Positions 7,836 through 17,975 of a DNA stretch of 33,950 bases are shown piece after piece. The stretch is from Actinomycetota bacterium (lineage in GTDB: Bacteria; Actinomycetota; Acidimicrobiia; Acidimicrobiales; Ilumatobacteraceae). The number at the start of each line of letters is the position of its first letter. The stretch's first letter is position 1. The notes beneath the pieces were generated by a model, which was not told where the DNA came from, did no database searches, and saw only the letters and a program-made list of their open reading frames with translations. Location: the NCBI GenBank assembly GCA_009698745.1, contig WLPO01000004.1, forward strand, positions 1 through 33,950. The letters are read 5' to 3'. The translations under genes were made by a program, and so were the position numbers.

Positions 7836-9134
7836 GAGCGAAACTAGTTTTTCGAGTTGGGCAACGCGCGAGCCCTTAATCAAAATAGTTGCCGATTTTT
7901 CGGCTGCCAAAAGTATCGCCGCGACTTCTTCGCGCGTCCGAGATTGCACTCCGTACAAATCTGTTGCAACAGCGATCAGTTCGATGTCGAGTTGCTTGGC
8001 GAGGTGAGTAATCTGCAGATGTTCATGTTCGGGATCTGACAACTCAGCCATCACACCAAGCACTGCAATGCGCCGGCTTGACTTTGTCGCACTCAATGCA
8101 TGCAGCGCAGCCGCCAAAGACGCAGGGTTTGCGTTATACGAATCATCAATGACCAAAGCACCACTGCGCGCAATTCGGTGCTGCATCCGCATTTCAGACA
8201 AGACCGAAGTCTCAATTGCATCTGCTGCTCGCTGAATATCGAGCCCCATCACTCCAGCGACAGCGACGGCCGCGACCGCATTGTGCGCCATGTGCTCGCC
8301 TGGCACATTCATCTTCCACGATGCTTTGCCCCACGGGGATTCAATCGAAACGGATGCGCACGCACGATCATTCAAAACACAACTTGTCATCCGCACGGTG
8401 GCAGAAGGTGACATGCCATAGGTGAATACAGTTGCCTCGGTGAGAGATTGCATCGCCGCTACTCGCTCATCGTCTGCATTGAGAACAGCAAAGCCCGAAG
8501 CATCAAGCGACTTGACAAGTTCGCTTTTTGCACGTGCAACGCCCTCGATGTCGCCAACTCGTTCGGTATGTGCTGTGGCAACCCTCGTAACGACGCCAAT
8601 GTTGGGTCGAGCAACTGCGCACAGTCGAGTTATTTCTCCAAACCCACGCATACCCATTTCGAGCACGAGTGCCTGCACGTCATCCGCGGCGTTCAATATT
8701 GTTACGGGTAGACCCTGATCATTGTTGAAAGATCGCTCATTTGCCGTGACTCGCAAAGACGACCCAAGTGCTGCTGCAATAAAATCCTTGGTACTTGTTT
8801 TGCCAACCGAACCGGTGATGCCAACCACACGGTTATCAAGTTGCTGATCAAGTTTGTTTCGCCCCCAAGCTCCTAGCTGCAACAGTGCCGCGAGTGTGTC
8901 AGGAACCGTGATTGATGTGCGACCAAATGTTTGCCCAGTCGTCAAATATGCACCAGCCCCTGCTGCAAGGGCCGCTTCGATGAATTTGTGCCCGTCGCGC
9001 TCGGCCACGATCGGCACAAATAGTTGTCCTGGACGAACACTGCGCGAGTCAAAACTGACACCGGACAGATGAGCATTTTGACCGACCAGAATTCCGTTGG
9101 TCGCCTTCGCCACATCGGCGGCCATCAAGCGCAT
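7824..9134 (-). CDS. murF: UDP-MurNAc-tripeptide--D-alanyl-D-alanine ligase
   Basis: MurF adds D-Ala-D-Ala to the UDP-MurNAc tripeptide, the last cytoplasmic step of peptidoglycan precursor synthesis. The protein has 436 residues, the usual length. The N-terminal domain includes SFDSRSVRPGQLFV. The Mur ligase P-loop is at 105-113 (GITGSVGKT). Later come LEMGMRGFGEI, VLNADDERV and the MurF-type VIDDSYNANPASL. It is divergent from ddl, which makes its D-Ala-D-Ala substrate. The start is the ATG at 9134. TAGGAT lies 6 nt upstream and could serve as a -10 box; its AGGA could also act as a ribosome site. An in-frame ATG at 9125 is the alternative. Confidence 0.95.
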   Translation of the reverse strand: MRLMAADVAKATNGILVGQNAHLSGVSFDSRSVRPGQLFVPIVAERDGHKFIEAALAAGAGAYLTTGQTFGRTSITVPDTLAALLQLGAWGRNKLDQQLDNRVVGITGSVGKTSTKDFIAAALGSSLRVTANERSFNNDQGLPVTILNAADDVQALVLEMGMRGFGEITRLCAVARPNIGVVTRVATAHTERVGDIEGVARAKSELVKSLDASGFAVLNADDERVAAMQSLTEATVFTYGMSPSATVRMTSCVLNDRACASVSIESPWGKASWKMNVPGEHMAHNAVAAVAVAGVMGLDIQRAADAIETSVLSEMRMQHRIARSGALVIDDSYNANPASLAAALHALSATKSSRRIAVLGVMAELSDPEHEHLQITHLAKQLDIELIAVATDLYGVQSRTREEVAAILLAAEKSATILIKGSRVAQLEKLVSLLVD

Positions 9135-9140
9135 AATGCA

Positions 9141-9146
9141 ATCCTA
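9141..9146 (-). promoter_or_regulatory. Putative -10 box of murF
   Basis: On the minus strand TAGGAT is followed by 6 nt and the ATG at 9134. It fits a leaderless -10. The same bases include AGGA at a distance that would also suit a ribosome-binding site, so the call is ambiguous. Confidence 0.35.
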
Positions 9147-9213
9147 CCGAGCATCCGCATTGGTATGGAGCAGTGACGTACCTATTGCAGGCCTATTGCT
9201 GACCAATTTCTAG

Positions 9214-9219
9214 TACCGT
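9214..9219 (+). promoter_or_regulatory. Putative leaderless -10 box of ddl
   Basis: TACCGT is followed by 7 nt and the ATG at 9227, the spacing expected if transcription starts at the A of the start codon. This favours 9227 over the upstream GTG at 9218, whose first base lies inside the hexamer. Confidence 0.42.
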
Positions 9220-9226
9220 GTTTTTA

Positions 9227-10273
9227 ATGACATCGTCACAACGCATTCACGTCATCATGCTCTTTGGTGGAGAATCCGCCGAGCACGATGTCAGTTGTGT
9301 GACCGCGGCGCACGTGCTGCGAGCATTGGATACCCAAAAATATCGCATCACCACAGTCGGCATCACTCGGCAAGGCCAATGGGTTCTCGTCACCATGCAT
9401 GCTGACGACAAACTCGTGGTCTCAGGAACGCCAATCTCGATTACCGAAATTGTTGCTGAAGTTCGAAGTGACGAGCGCGCCGTTGTATTGCCGCTGCTCC
9501 ACGGGCCACTTGGCGAAGATGGCACGATCCAAGGCGTACTAGAAGTTGCAAACATTCCGTACGTCGGTTCAGGTGTCCTTGGAAGCGCTGTTGCAATGGA
9601 TAAAGGTGTAGCCAAACAACTACTTGCGGTCAACGGAATTCCACAGCCGAAATATGTATCGCTACATGAACAACACATCACCGATGCAGCCCTTCAACAC
9701 GCAATCGACACTCTTGGGCTTCCGGTATTTGTGAAACCTGCCAACATGGGTTCGTCTATTGGCGTTACGAAGGCTCAAAATTTCGGCGAGCTCCGGGAGT
9801 CCATAGCCCTTGCACTTTCGTATGACGAATGGGTGCTCATAGAAGAAGCAATTGTCGGTCGAGAAATTGAAGTTGCGGTTCTTGGCAATCTCACAGTTCG
9901 CACATCGGTACCAGGAGAAATTATTCCAAGCAGCGAATTTTATGATTACAACGACAAGTATGAAAGCGATAGTGCACAGCTCAAGATTCCAGCACCTCTC
10001 ACCGCAATCGCGACAGAAGCTGTGCAAAAACTTGCCGCAGTTATTTTTCATACCTTACGTGCGCAGGGTATGGCCAGAGTTGACTTCTTCTACGAAGAAG
10101 GTGGACGCGGATTCTTATGCAACGAAATCAATACGATTCCCGGATTCACACCAATTTCGATGTACCCAAAGTTGTGGCAGGCTTCGGGAGTCTCGTACTC
10201 GCAGCTTCTCGATGAACTGATCGAGTTGGCATTTGACCGCCACTCTCGTCGCCGTCGCAACACGGCTCGCTAA
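9227..10273 (+). CDS. ddl: D-alanine--D-alanine ligase
   Basis: Ddl joins two D-alanines using ATP, supplying MurF with its dipeptide. The protein has 348 residues from the ATG at 9227, normal for the family. The N-terminal motif LFGGESAEHDVS is the Ddl signature (GGxSxEHxVS). The ATP-grasp domain shows FVKPANMGSSIGV and, near the C-terminus, VDFFYEEGGRGFLCNEINTIPGFT with the metal-binding Glu and Asn. A GTG at 9218 would add three residues, but a -10-like TACCGT lies 7 nt before the ATG and there is no Shine-Dalgarno sequence. It is divergent from murF across 92 bp, so the two cell-wall genes may share regulation. Confidence 0.95.
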   Translation: MTSSQRIHVIMLFGGESAEHDVSCVTAAHVLRALDTQKYRITTVGITRQGQWVLVTMHADDKLVVSGTPISITEIVAEVRSDERAVVLPLLHGPLGEDGTIQGVLEVANIPYVGSGVLGSAVAMDKGVAKQLLAVNGIPQPKYVSLHEQHITDAALQHAIDTLGLPVFVKPANMGSSIGVTKAQNFGELRESIALALSYDEWVLIEEAIVGREIEVAVLGNLTVRTSVPGEIIPSSEFYDYNDKYESDSAQLKIPAPLTAIATEAVQKLAAVIFHTLRAQGMARVDFFYEEGGRGFLCNEINTIPGFTPISMYPKLWQASGVSYSQLLDELIELAFDRHSRRRRNTAR

Positions 10274-10283
10274 AACAAACTCT

Positions 10284-10874
10284 CTAACTTCCCCAAGCAG
10301 GAATTGTCAAAATTTGTCCTGGATACAACAACGCACCAGAGCTGCTGAAACCGTTAGCGCTGAGCAGCGAGCCAAGTGATACACAGAACTTCTTGCGAAT
10401 GATGTACATCGAGTCACCCTTGGCAACTTTGTAAGTACCTGCGGGGCGGGGATCACAACCGGGCTGGCTAGGACCAGCAGCAGGATCTGGGGCCACATTG
10501 ATCTGAGGATTATTCACCGTTGCAGTTGGAGGAATTTTTAGAGTTGAACCTGGAAATGGAAACTGTCTCGTAGCAACGAGTCCATTCCACGACAAGAGCT
10601 CGGCGACAGTAATGCCGTACAAGTTGGCAACCAAACTTGGCGAATCACCTTGTCGCACGGTGTAGATCTGTTCAACCCCAACTGCGCCGATAGGCAATGT
10701 GGTGACAATGTTGGGAAGCGTTGATTGCACCGGTGGGATTGTTGCAAAATCAGTTGGCCCGACAGGAACAATCGTTGTCGCGGTACCAGCGATAGTGGTG
10801 CTGCACGCGCCAACAAAAAACAGACTCATCAAAACTACGGTCGCGTGTTGGATCGCTTTTGTACTGCTCTTCAT
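10284..10874 (-). CDS. LysM-domain lipoprotein
   Basis: This exported protein of about 196 residues has two LysM modules, which bind peptidoglycan or other GlcNAc polymers. The N-terminus is a lipoprotein signal with lipobox FVGAC (Cys24 when counted from the ATG at 10874). A Thr/Pro-rich spacer follows. LysM 1 spans about 70-115 (YTVRQGDSPSLVANLYGITVAELLSWN). After a Pro-rich linker, LysM 2 spans about 146-193 (YKVAKGDSMYIIRKKFCVSLGSLLSANG) and has a cysteine, with another just before it, that could pair. There is no catalytic domain, so it is probably a wall-binding or scaffolding protein. It lies 38 nt after gltD but has its own -10-like TATTAT. A TTG at 10883 is an alternative start. Confidence 0.87.
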   Translation of the reverse strand: MKSSTKAIQHATVVLMSLFFVGACSTTIAGTATTIVPVGPTDFATIPPVQSTLPNIVTTLPIGAVGVEQIYTVRQGDSPSLVANLYGITVAELLSWNGLVATRQFPFPGSTLKIPPTATVNNPQINVAPDPAAGPSQPGCDPRPAGTYKVAKGDSMYIIRKKFCVSLGSLLSANGFSSSGALLYPGQILTIPAWGS

Positions 10875-10882
10875 TGATCTCA

Positions 10883-10888
10883 ATAATA
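10883..10888 (-). promoter_or_regulatory. Putative -10 box of the LysM lipoprotein gene
   Basis: On the minus strand TATTAT matches the consensus TATAAT at five of six positions and is followed by 8 nt and the ATG at 10874. It lies in the short gap after gltD, so the gene may be transcribed independently of gltBD. Confidence 0.42.
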
Positions 10889-10912
10889 GGCGAAGAAGTG
10901 ATTAAAGAATCA

Positions 10913-12364
10913 CTATGCCATTGGCCGAGCAGAAGCAGTGATCGGTGTAGGAAGCGAAGAAGAACCCATCAATCGTTTATCAACGGCTGCAGCGCAAGAT
11001 CGGCCCTCGGCAATTGCCCACACAATCAGGCTTTGTCCACGACCCATATCGCCAGCAACAAATACACCAGGAATATTTGTTGCGTACTCATCGGTGCGAG
11101 CAATATTTCCTCGTGGATCTAGCTCTACTCCAAGCTGCTCAAGCCATGCCTTCTTTTCAGGACCGACAAACCCAAGTGCAAGCAGCACCAAGTCGGCCTG
11201 CAATTCGCGCTCAGTGCCCGGCACTGTTACAAATTTGCCATCCACAAGCTCTACTTCGTTGAGCACGAGAGCGCGCACGGAGCCTTCAGCGTTGCTAACA
11301 AATCGATCTGTATTCACGCTGAATACTCGTTCACCACCTTCTTCATGTGCCGAACTTGTACGAAACACCAGACTCCACTGCGGCCAAGGGTTTGATTCAG
11401 CTCGCACTTCGGGCGGACGCGGCATGATCTCGAGTTGAGTTACAGAAAGCGCGCCTTGTCGATGCGCTGTTCCGAGGCAGTCCGCTCCTGTATCTCCACC
11501 GCCGATGATCACTACGTGTTTGCCATGCGCACTGATCGACGTTTCAGCCATGTCGCCTTGTTGCACACGATTGCTCGGCGGCAAATATTCCATTGCCTGA
11601 TAAATACCTTTCAATTCTCTGCCTGGCACTGGCAAATCTCGCCATTGAGTCGCGCCACAAGCCAACACAACTGCATCATGCGAAGCAACCAATACATCAA
11701 TATCGACGTTGTCACCCACAGCAGCGTTGACACGAAATTCGGTTCCCTCTTGTGTCATCTGCTCAATGCGCCTATCGATATGACGTTTTTCCATTTTGAA
11801 TTCGGGAATTCCGTAACGCAACAAGCCACCGATGCGATCGTCGCGCTCTAGCACCACCACGTCATGCCCGGCGCGTGTGAGCTGTTGTGCGGCCGCTAAT
11901 CCAGCAGGACCAGAGCCGATTACAGCTACACGCTTACCAGTTTTTTGAGCAGAGATGAATGGCGCCACCCAGCCTTCCTGCCATGCCCGATCGATGATCT
12001 CTACCTCGACCTGTTTGATCGCAACCGGATCTTGATTGATCCCCAACACGCATGCAGATTCACACGGCGCTGGGCACAACCGACCAGTAAATTCTGGAAA
12101 GTTATTCGTTGCGTGCAATCGGTCAAGTGCATCACGCCAGTTGTCGCGATACACCAAGTCGTTCCAGTCTGGAATTAAGTTGCCAAGCGGGCATCCGTTG
12201 TTGCAAAACGGAATTCCGCAATCCATGCATCTTCCTGCCTGATGTTTCAAATCGACTGCAGGAAACGCTTCGTACACTTCGCGCCAGTCTGCAACACGAA
12301 CTGGTATCGGACGACGCTTTGGCGTAGTGCGCTTCCAGTTGATAAATCCTGTTGGCTCACCCAT
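10913..12364 (-). CDS. gltD: Glutamate synthase (NADPH) small subunit
   Basis: GltD feeds electrons from NADPH to the large GltB subunit, which makes two glutamates from glutamine and 2-oxoglutarate. The protein has 483 residues. The N-terminal ferredoxin-like region has two cysteine clusters for 4Fe-4S centres: C46, C49, C54 and C58 ([13 protein letters not shown]), then C97, C101 and C105 (CPAPCESAC). The FAD site follows at about 150 ([10 protein letters not shown]), then the NADPH site near 288 (GGGDTGADC). The C-terminal [18 protein letters not shown] segment is typical. The start overlaps the end of gltB by 8 nt, so translation is probably coupled. A ferredoxin-dependent enzyme would not need this subunit, so the pair is the NADPH type. 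Confidence 0.96.
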   Translation of the reverse strand: MGEPTGFINWKRTTPKRRPIPVRVADWREVYEAFPAVDLKHQAGRCMDCGIPFCNNGCPLGNLIPDWNDLVYRDNWRDALDRLHATNNFPEFTGRLCPAPCESACVLGINQDPVAIKQVEVEIIDRAWQEGWVAPFISAQKTGKRVAVIGSGPAGLAAAQQLTRAGHDVVVLERDDRIGGLLRYGIPEFKMEKRHIDRRIEQMTQEGTEFRVNAAVGDNVDIDVLVASHDAVVLACGATQWRDLPVPGRELKGIYQAMEYLPPSNRVQQGDMAETSISAHGKHVVIIGGGDTGADCLGTAHRQGALSVTQLEIMPRPPEVRAESNPWPQWSLVFRTSSAHEEGGERVFSVNTDRFVSNAEGSVRALVLNEVELVDGKFVTVPGTERELQADLVLLALGFVGPEKKAWLEQLGVELDPRGNIARTDEYATNIPGVFVAGDMGRGQSLIVWAIAEGRSCAAAVDKRLMGSSSLPTPITASARPMA

Positions 12365-15300
12365 TGACCGGCTCCATCACTCGACGAGAGGTTTCTTCTT
12401 CGCTCAGACCATCATCCTTCGCTTGATCGATAATTGCCATCACTCGCGCATAATCTCGCGGCAGCACTTTGCGAAACTTTTTATACGAAGTGGCCCACTG
12501 AGCAAGTATCTCTGCACCCAATGGCGAATCGGTCAACTGCACATGCTGCTGAATCGTTTCTTGCAACCACGATGCATCCTGCGTATTTGGATCCACAACA
12601 TCCACCATCTCAGTATTCACTCGTGATTCAAAAAGTCCATCTGTGTCGTATACATAGGCGATGCCGCCGCTCATGCCGGCTGCAAAGTTACGGCCAGTTG
12701 CTCCAAGCACAACAACTCGTCCACCAGTCATGTACTCACAGCCATGGTCTCCTATGCCTTCCACAACGGCAACAGCCCCAGAGTTACGCACACAAAAACG
12801 CTCGCCAACAAGTCCGTTGATAAAGAGTTCACCAGACGTTGCCCCGTACCCAATCACATTGCCAGCAATTACGTTGTTCTCTGGCAGAAACGTTGCACGA
12901 AGACTCGGACGCAACACAATGCGTCCACCCGACAAGCCCTTGCCCAAGTAATCGTTTGCATCACCGTGCAGTGAGATCGTTACGCCCTTCGGCAAAAATG
13001 CACCGAGACTTTGTCCGGCCGATCCCGTGAATTTCAACGAAATTGTGTCGACTGGTAGTCCTGTACTTCCCCACTTCTTGGTCACGGCGCTGCCGAGCAT
13101 TGTGCCAACGGTGCGATTGACATTGCTAATTGGCAACTCGATTTCAATTGGTCGTGCATCTTGAATGGCACTCGCACATTGCTCAACGAGTTGCGTGTCC
13201 AGTGCATCTGCAAGACCATGATCTTGCGCAACAGATTGATGCAAAGTTTGTCGGTAGGGATTTTGCGGTGCTGCCAGAATTGGAGAGATGTCCAGTCCTT
13301 TTGCCTTCCAGTGTGTGATGGCGAGCCGAGTGTCCAGTGCCTCAACGTGTCCGACTGCTTCTTGCAACGTTTTGAATCCCAATTGGGCGAGGTATTCGCG
13401 CACTTCTTGGGCTATGTATTCAAAGAAGTTGACGACAAACTCTGGCTTGCCACTGAAGCGCTTACGGAGTTCTGGATTCTGAGTGGCAATACCAACAGGA
13501 CATGTGTCGAGATGACACACTCTCATCATCACGCATCCGCTTACCACGAGCGGTGCAGTTGCAAATCCAAACTCTTCAGCACCAAGCAGCGCTGCGACAA
13601 TTACATCGCGCCCCGTTTTCATCTGACCGTCAGCCTGCACAACAATTCGGTCGCGCAATCCGTTGAGCAACAATGTTTGTTGCGTCTCAGCCAACCCGAG
13701 TTCCCACGGGGCACCAACATGTTTCAAAGATGTGAGCGGAGACGCACCAGTGCCACCATCGTGACCCGAGACCAACACCACGTCGGCCTTTGCCTTACTT
13801 ACACCTGCAGCAACGGTGCCGATACCAACCTCAGCCACCAGCTTGACGTGCACTCGAGCGGCAGGGTTGGAGTTTTTGAGATCGTGAATGAGTTGCTTCA
13901 AATCTTCAATCGAATAAATGTCGTGGTGCGGAGGCGGACTAATCAATCCGACGCCAGGAGTTGAGTACCGTGTCTTTGCAATCCATGGATACACCTTGTG
14001 TCCCGGCAACTGTCCGCCCTCGCCTGGTTTTGCACCCTGTGCCATCTTGATTTGCAGGTCATCTGCATTCACTAAATACTCACTAGTCACACCGAAGCGT
14101 CCTGACGCAACCTGTTTAATTGCCGATCGCTTTGAGTCACCATTTGAGAGTGGAATATTTCGCTCTGCGTCTTCGCCACCCTCGCCCGTATTGCTCTTGC
14201 CACCAATTCGGTTCATTGCAATTGCCAACGTTTCGTGCACTTCAGCAGAGATAGACCCGTAGCTCATTGCTCCCGTGGAAAATCGTGTGACCAGACTGGC
14301 GACAGATTCGACTTCATCAATTGGTATTGGCGTGCGATCTGCCGAAAATTCAAACAGTCCGCGCAACGTGGACAACACGCGTGACTGATCATCCACCGAC
14401 TTTGTGTACTCCTTGAATACGTCATATCTGCCAGCACGAGTCGCATGCTGCAATCGATACACCGTCTCTGGATTGAACAAATGATGCTCGCCCTCGCGTC
14501 GCCACTGGTACTCACCGCCCAGTTCGAGTTTGCGGTGCATTCGTTGGTCGGGACGAAGTGGATGTGCAATCGCGTGACGAGCAGCAACTTCTGAAGCGAT
14601 TTCGCCAAGCCCAATGCCGTCCAAACGCGACACGGTTCCGGTGAAGAACTCGCCAACAATCTCTTTGCCAAGCCCAAGAGCTTCAAATATTTGCGCGCCC
14701 GTATATGAAGCAACGGTAGAAACTCCCATCTTTGACATCACCTTGAGAACACCCTTGCCCGCAGCCTTGATGTAGTTGTTGATTGCCTTTTGGGCGTCAA
14801 CGCCACCGAGTCCGTTAACGCCGGCACCATCATTCGCTGCGATCATGTCTTCAATTGACTCAAATGCGAGATATGGATTAATTGCTCCCGCTCCATAACC
14901 AATCAGCAGCGCCATGTGATGCACTTCGCGCGCATCGCCGCACTCGACAATCAAACCAACTTGTGTGCGCTTCTTTTCTCGAATCAGATGATGATGCAGC
15001 GCGCTCGTCAGCAATAGCGATGGAATCGGTGCAAAAACTTCATCAGAGTTTCTGTCGGAGATGACAATAATGCGAGCACCGTTTTCAATAGCTTCACTCG
15101 CAGTTGCTCGTGCAGCATCGAGCGCATCGCGAAGTCCCTGCTCGCCCTCGGCAACCCTGTACAAGCCACTCACCACGACAGATTGCAATTGTGGGTACGT
15201 GTTGTCATCGTTGATGTGAATAATTTTTGCCAAATGATCGTTATTGATAATCGGAAAAGGCAACACGAGCTGTCGGCAATGCTCTGGACCTGCCTCGAGC

Positions 15301-16925
15301 AGATTTCCTTCTGGTCCCACTGCAGTACCAATTGATGTAACAACTTCTTCACGGATTGCATCAAGCGGTGGATTTGTCACTTGTGCAAACATCTGCTGGA
15401 AATAATCGAACAACAGTCGAGGGCGTGCGGACAACACGGCGATTGGCGTGTCTGTTCCCATTGATCCAAGTGGTTCGCCTCCGCTCTTAGCCATTGGCGC
15501 CAAAATAATTTTGAGCTCTTCGTGCGTGTAACCAAAAACTTGTTGGCGCCTCAGCACGCTGTCACGACTAAACACCATGTGCTCTCGCGCAGGCAGGTCG
15601 CCCAGTTCTACGAGTCCTGCATCGAGCCAGTCTTGATAAGGCGCAGATGCACTCAGTTGCTGCTTAATCTCGTCGTCTTCAACAATGCGCCCCAGATTCG
15701 TATCGATCAACAACATTCGACCGGGCTGCAACCGACCTTTGCGCACAATCTTGGCTTGGTCGATTTCAACAACACCAACCTCACTGGCCATGATCACAAT
15801 GTCGTCGTCGGTTACCCAGTAACGACTTGGTCGCAGTCCGTTGCGATCCAACACCGCTCCAATCAGAGTGCCGTCAGTGAAAGCAATACAAGCCGGTCCG
15901 TCCCAAGGCTCCATCAAGGATGCGTGGAATCGATAAAAGGCGCGTTTTTCTGCGCTCATCGTTTTGTTGTTTTCCCACGCTTCAGGAATCATCATCATCA
16001 CTGCATGAGGCAAACTGCGACCACCTAAGTGCAGCAGCTCGAGCACTTCATCAAAACTCGCCGAGTCACTGCCACCCATTGCGCAAATCGGAAATGCTCG
16101 CTCAAGCTCCGGTAGCAAGTTGCTGTTGAGCAGAGACTCACGCGTACGCATCCAGTTGCGATTACCTTGCACCGTGTTGATCTCGCCGTTGTGGGCAATA
16201 AATCGATACGGGTGAGCAAGCGGCCACGATGGAAATGTGTTGGTTGAAAATCTGCTGTGCACGAGCGCAATAGCCGATTCGATTCGCGCGTCGGTGAGGT
16301 CTGGGAAGAACATTGCCAACTGAGGCGTTGTCAACATGCCCTTATAGATGAGTGTGCGACTCGACAACGATGGGAAGTAAGCCTGTACCTCTGTAGACAA
16401 TTCGTGTTCAATTCGCTTGCGAGCAATGAACAACTTGCGATCTAGCTCAATCTCCCGTGCACCTTCCCTGTCTGCAATAAAAATCTGCGAAAATGCCGGC
16501 ATCACATCTCGCGCGCTCTTGCCAAGACAACTTGGATCAACCGGCACTTCACGCCAGCCCAACACATCGAGATTTTGTTCAGCGATAATTCGTTCAATTG
16601 CGGCAACTGCTGAATCACGAAGCTTGTTGTCAGCCGGCAAAAAGGCAATGCCAACTCCATAACTCCCCACTGCTGGCAAAACGAAACTCACGACTTCCGA
16701 AAAAAAACGATGTGGAATCTGAATCAATACACCTGCACCGTCTCCGGTTTCCACCTCGGCACCAGTGGCACCTCGGTGCTCCATGCTGCAAAGCGCACCA
16801 ATACCCAATGCAACGATGTCGTGCGACTTGCGACCTTTGATGTCAACGACAAATGAGACGCCACAAGCGTCGTGTTCAAATCGTGGGTCGTATAAACCGC
16901 TTGCAGGCGGCATTGAATGTTGCAT
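12357..16925 (-). CDS. gltB: Glutamate synthase (NADPH) large subunit
   Basis: GltB is the catalytic subunit of NADPH glutamate synthase, 1522 residues. After a short propeptide the N-terminal nucleophile is Cys21 (HDACGVSF). It begins a class II glutamine amidotransferase domain of about 400 residues, including [27 protein letters not shown] central domain leads to the FMN-binding synthase barrel ([39 protein letters not shown]). A 3Fe-4S motif follows (C-x5-C-x4-C in [12 protein letters not shown]), and a C-terminal beta-helix repeat domain (GFGATSGE-like stretches, [10 protein letters not shown]) closes the protein. All expected parts are present. It starts the gltBD operon. The 121 bp upstream hold an inverted repeat that could be regulatory. 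Confidence 0.97.
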   Translation of the reverse strand: MQHSMPPASGLYDPRFEHDACGVSFVVDIKGRKSHDIVALGIGALCSMEHRGATGAEVETGDGAGVLIQIPHRFFSEVVSFVLPAVGSYGVGIAFLPADNKLRDSAVAAIERIIAEQNLDVLGWREVPVDPSCLGKSARDVMPAFSQIFIADREGAREIELDRKLFIARKRIEHELSTEVQAYFPSLSSRTLIYKGMLTTPQLAMFFPDLTDARIESAIALVHSRFSTNTFPSWPLAHPYRFIAHNGEINTVQGNRNWMRTRESLLNSNLLPELERAFPICAMGGSDSASFDEVLELLHLGGRSLPHAVMMMIPEAWENNKTMSAEKRAFYRFHASLMEPWDGPACIAFTDGTLIGAVLDRNGLRPSRYWVTDDDIVIMASEVGVVEIDQAKIVRKGRLQPGRMLLIDTNLGRIVEDDEIKQQLSASAPYQDWLDAGLVELGDLPAREHMVFSRDSVLRRQQVFGYTHEELKIILAPMAKSGGEPLGSMGTDTPIAVLSARPRLLFDYFQQMFAQVTNPPLDAIREEVVTSIGTAVGPEGNLLEAGPEHCRQLVLPFPIINNDHLAKIIHINDDNTYPQLQSVVVSGLYRVAEGEQGLRDALDAARATASEAIENGARIIVISDRNSDEVFAPIPSLLLTSALHHHLIREKKRTQVGLIVECGDAREVHHMALLIGYGAGAINPYLAFESIEDMIAANDGAGVNGLGGVDAQKAINNYIKAAGKGVLKVMSKMGVSTVASYTGAQIFEALGLGKEIVGEFFTGTVSRLDGIGLGEIASEVAARHAIAHPLRPDQRMHRKLELGGEYQWRREGEHHLFNPETVYRLQHATRAGRYDVFKEYTKSVDDQSRVLSTLRGLFEFSADRTPIPIDEVESVASLVTRFSTGAMSYGSISAEVHETLAIAMNRIGGKSNTGEGGEDAERNIPLSNGDSKRSAIKQVASGRFGVTSEYLVNADDLQIKMAQGAKPGEGGQLPGHKVYPWIAKTRYSTPGVGLISPPPHHDIYSIEDLKQLIHDLKNSNPAARVHVKLVAEVGIGTVAAGVSKAKADVVLVSGHDGGTGASPLTSLKHVGAPWELGLAETQQTLLLNGLRDRIVVQADGQMKTGRDVIVAALLGAEEFGFATAPLVVSGCVMMRVCHLDTCPVGIATQNPELRKRFSGKPEFVVNFFEYIAQEVREYLAQLGFKTLQEAVGHVEALDTRLAITHWKAKGLDISPILAAPQNPYRQTLHQSVAQDHGLADALDTQLVEQCASAIQDARPIEIELPISNVNRTVGTMLGSAVTKKWGSTGLPVDTISLKFTGSAGQSLGAFLPKGVTISLHGDANDYLGKGLSGGRIVLRPSLRATFLPENNVIAGNVIGYGATSGELFINGLVGERFCVRNSGAVAVVEGIGDHGCEYMTGGRVVVLGATGRNFAAGMSGGIAYVYDTDGLFESRVNTEMVDVVDPNTQDASWLQETIQQHVQLTDSPLGAEILAQWATSYKKFRKVLPRDYARVMAIIDQAKDDGLSEEETSRRVMEPVNG

Positions 16926-16966
16926 CGTCGTCGTGTCCTATTGACTTCTCGGTTCAGCTGACTTCA

Positions 16967-17008
16967 TTCAGTCTGAACTTTTTGCAGATTGCTAAAAAGA
17001 AATCTGCA
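16967..17008. promoter_or_regulatory. Inverted repeats upstream of gltB
   Basis: Two symmetric elements lie in the 121-bp gap between the crotonase gene and gltB. TGCAGATT (16983-16990) pairs with AATCTGCA (17001-17008) across 10 nt. TTCAG-T-CTGAA at 16967-16977 is a compact palindrome. On the minus-strand transcript the first would form a hairpin followed by A residues, not T, so it is not a normal terminator. A regulator site or leader structure for gltB is possible. No clear -10/-35 pair is seen. Confidence 0.35.
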
Positions 17009-17046
17009 GGGACGACGCTGGCCCGTGCAAGAACTCTAGCGAGAAA

Positions 17047-17919
17047 TCAGCGGAACAAACTGCCCGACTCAAAGTTTGGTGGACGCTTTTCAAAATGCGA
17101 CTTCACCGCTTCTGCCTGGTTTGCGCTGCCAATCAACTGACCGATCGTTGCCCGTTCAGCCGCGAACTGTTCGGCTGCACCACTATTTGCCAGCAAATTA
17201 ATGAGTTTCTTAGCGCCACGCACCGCCTCTGGACTGCGACCAGCAATCTCACGTGCCATCGACATCGCGTCGGCATGCACATCTTGCGATAACTGGGTCG
17301 CAATGCCCATCTCGTGTGCCTCTTGACCACTAAATATGCGCGCAGTGAACACCAGATTTTTTACGATGTCCGGACGCACAAGTCGGCTCAGCATCAATGT
17401 TCCCGTCATGTCGGGAATGAGGCCCCAGTGCACTTCACGCACTGAGAGTTGGGTTTCTGGATGCACGATTCGGATATCGCATCCAAGAGCAATCTGAATA
17501 CCGCCACCCAATGCATGACCATGCACGGCCGCGATCACTGGCACTGGAACTTCTTGCCACACCCAACACACCTGTTGAGCCATGTGCGTAATTCGACCAT
17601 CAACCATTGCGCCAGCATTCATGTCTGGCTTGCTCTCGCTCGAGCCGGTCCGCGGTCCTGACTCTGCCATCTGAGCAAATGATGAAAAATCGAGTCCTGC
17701 GCAAAAGGACGCACCATCCCCCGAAAGCACCACGACGCGCAGGCCGTCAAGTTTCTTCAGATACTCCCCTGCCGCACTCAGCGATGTGAACATCGAATTG
17801 TCCAGTGCATTGCGTTTATCGGCTCGATTCATCTTCACATCGGCAATGCCATCAATAACCGAAACTGTGACCCGATCGTCAATAACCCCAGGCACATCCA
17901 CTCGTTGTACTGCACTCAT
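17047..17919 (-). CDS. Enoyl-CoA hydratase/isomerase family protein (crotonase)
   Basis: This crotonase-fold protein of 290 residues acts on an acyl-CoA, probably as a hydratase. Key family segments are NRADKRNALDNSM, then GDGASFCAGLDFSSF (first oxyanion-hole strand), then AAVHGHALGGGIQIALGCDIRI (second oxyanion hole), and HWGLIPDMTGT in the region where hydratases carry a catalytic Glu. Here that region reads LSVREVHWGLIPD. The start is the ATG at 17919, with an AAGGGG ribosome site about 8 nt upstream. An open frame continues upstream to 18276 but has non-coding character and runs into the divergent nitroreductase. The exact substrate is not predictable; the chain has an insertion around GPRTGSSESKPDMNAG. 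Confidence 0.88.
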   Translation of the reverse strand: MSAVQRVDVPGVIDDRVTVSVIDGIADVKMNRADKRNALDNSMFTSLSAAGEYLKKLDGLRVVVLSGDGASFCAGLDFSSFAQMAESGPRTGSSESKPDMNAGAMVDGRITHMAQQVCWVWQEVPVPVIAAVHGHALGGGIQIALGCDIRIVHPETQLSVREVHWGLIPDMTGTLMLSRLVRPDIVKNLVFTARIFSGQEAHEMGIATQLSQDVHADAMSMAREIAGRSPEAVRGAKKLINLLANSGAAEQFAAERATIGQLIGSANQAEAVKSHFEKRPPNFESGSLFR

Positions 17920-17962
17920 CACTTTCCCCTTTGCCAAATCGTGTATCCCTATCGTGGCATGG

Positions 17963-17968
17963 CACACT
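17963..17968 (+). promoter_or_regulatory. Putative leaderless -10 box of the nitroreductase gene
   Basis: CACACT is followed by exactly 7 nt and the ATG at 17976. It keeps the A at position 2 and T at position 6, the most conserved -10 bases, but lacks the first T. No ribosome site precedes the ATG. Confidence 0.3.
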
Positions 17969-17975
17969 AGACCCC

